Shown here one piece after another: positions 63,369 to 64,000 of a stretch of 64,000 bases of DNA. Under the pieces are notes generated by a model that was not told the origin of the DNA, ran no database searches, and saw only the letters and a program-made list of their open reading frames with translations. Location: positions 848,501 through 912,500 of the forward strand of contig DATAJP010000003.1 of NCBI GenBank assembly GCA_036262055.1. The letters run 5' to 3'. How positions within the stretch are numbered: the stretch's first letter is position 1; every line of letters starts with the position of its first letter. The position numbers were made by a program, and so were the translations under genes. This DNA comes from Ignavibacteria bacterium (GTDB taxonomy: Bacteria; Bacteroidota; Ignavibacteria; Tepidaquicellales; Tepidaquicellaceae).

Positions 63369-63404
63369 AAAAAACCCGTTCTGATTGCTCAAAACGGGTT
63401 TTTT
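63369..63404 (-). terminator. rRNA operon terminator
   Basis: AAAAAACCCGTT pairs with AACGGGTTTTTT around a 12-base loop; T-rich on both sides. It lies just after the 5S gene on the minus strand and can also stop the opposite direction. Confidence 0.85.
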
Positions 63405-63410
63405 AAAAAA

Positions 63411-63527
63411 GCCTGGCGAATCCTACTCTCCCACGCAGTTGCCCACGTAGTACCATCAGGGATGTAAGGCTTAACGGCTCTGTTCGGAATGGGAAGAGGT
63501 GTTTCCCTTACATTTAATCACCAGAAC
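63411..63527 (-). rRNA. rrf: 5S ribosomal RNA
   Basis: About 117 bases. Reading minus-strand sense, TTCTGGTGATTAAATG opens and GGATTCGCCAGGC closes the terminal helix; internal segments such as CCGTTAAGCC, GATGGTACTACGTGGG and GGGAGAGTAGG fit 5S rRNA of bacteria. Exact ends are by alignment with the terminal stem, accurate to a few bases. Confidence 0.9.
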
Positions 63528-63530
63528 ACT

Positions 63531-63627
63531 TATTAAATTGATTGGTTTTTTAACTTCATTAAACTTTTTCAACTGACAGTATCCCATTTTACTTTTGCAA
63601 GTAAAATTGGGACTTATCAATTTAATA
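63531..63627. other. 5S-23S spacer stem structure
   Basis: TATTAAATTGAT (63531-63542) and ATCAATTTAATA (63616-63627) form a 12-bp perfect stem that encloses a second hairpin, TCCCATTTTACTT/AAGTAAAATTGGGA (63582-63612). Such a stem after 23S may be the processing site between the two rRNAs. Confidence 0.5.
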
Positions 63628-63721
63628 GTGCTAGGAATATATTCATCGTAACCTTATAACAAGTAAATAATTGATAGCTCATATCTGTAAAAACTTAAGC
63701 TGTCAATAACGAAAAAGAAAA

Positions 63722-64000
63722 AGGCAAGTCGTTCGAGTTATTAGTACTGCTCGGCTGAACTCATTACTGAGCTTATACCTGCAGCCTATCAACCAGATAA
63801 TCTTTCTGGACTCTTATTTCCACAAGGGAAGGGACAATTAATCTTGAAGCGAGTTTCGTGCTTAGATGCTTTCAGCACTTATCTCAACCCGACATAGCTA
63901 CCCAGCGGTGCCACTGACGTGACAACTGGTACACCATTGGTCAGTTCACTCCGGTCCTCTCGTACTAAGAGCGAGCCTTCGCAATTGTCCTGCGCCTGCA
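63722..64000 (-). rRNA. rrl: 23S ribosomal RNA, 3' end (partial)
   Basis: About 280 bases of the 23S 3' domain, minus strand; the rest lies beyond the window. The sarcin-ricin region AGTACGAGAGGACCGG (as CCGGTCCTCTCGTACT on plus, near 63950) and the late AGTACTAATAACTCG region are readable. The exact 3' end is estimated. Confidence 0.93.

Noticed and set aside
1..64000. CRISPR array, prophage or insertion sequence
   Set aside because: No regularly spaced direct repeats, no phage structural genes and no DDE transposase were seen; the Xer protein looks like the housekeeping enzyme.

Overview
The window looks like a chromosomal piece of a low-GC, Gram-negative bacterium of the Bacteroidota/Ignavibacteriota (Chlorobi-Ignavibacteria) kind. 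Three large secreted proteins end in the type IX secretion (T9SS) type A sorting domain with the NYPNPFNP signature, and a PorV/PorQ-family protein is also present. Several starts are TTG or GTG, and clear Shine-Dalgarno sequences are rare. The lineage is inferred from these traits, not from a search.

Layout. 1-4245: end of a polysaccharide cluster (partial GT2, O-antigen ligase/polymerase), a secreted lipase, a DUF1844 protein and NAD kinase. 4246-9424: a palindrome array, a BMP-type nucleoside ABC importer without its binding protein, a fused E1-like protein that appears catalytically dead, and a DUF2905 gene. 9532-25229: E3 lipoamide dehydrogenase, YtxH and DUF948 envelope proteins, an oxidoreductase, exonuclease III, an M23 peptidase, aconitase, a YyaL-type thioredoxin-domain protein, a TPR protein, a PgpH-type HD phosphodiesterase and a Xer recombinase. 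25414-29798: a 1271-residue T9SS substrate followed by dense small repeats, including a 359-bp GIY-YIG nuclease cassette with terminal inverted repeats. 29808-36212: acyl-CoA carboxylase beta, an AT-rich pair (PD-(D/E)XK-like nuclease and DCD-domain protein), a TPR protein, MurA and AccA. 36273-42188: polysaccharide synthesis (GT2 fused to a degenerate sugar transferase, polyprenol-P-mannose synthase-like GT2, initiating sugar transferase, FkbM methyltransferase, GT4). 42336-47968: PorV and a cyanophycin set (isoaspartyl peptidase, cyanophycin synthetase, cyanophycinase). 47982-58713: a PrcB-domain lipoprotein, transketolase N-half, PlsY, a DUF1460 amidase, then a long minus-strand housekeeping run (SDR, LOG, YicC, gmk, rpoZ, coaBC, UDG, dnaB) with tRNA-Arg(CCT) ahead of it. 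58890-63260: two convergent T9SS substrates. 63369-64000: the 3' end of an rRNA operon on the minus strand (terminator, 5S, spacer, partial 23S).

A palindromic repeat with the consensus TGGGATTCC-n-GGAATGAC is scattered through the intergenic gaps (about ten copies). No CRISPR array, prophage or classical insertion sequence was seen. The most unusual items are the DCD/nuclease pair at 31349-32141, the E1 pseudoenzyme at 8045-9109 and the GIY-YIG cassette at 29440-29798. No gene-free stretch exceeds about 300 bases.
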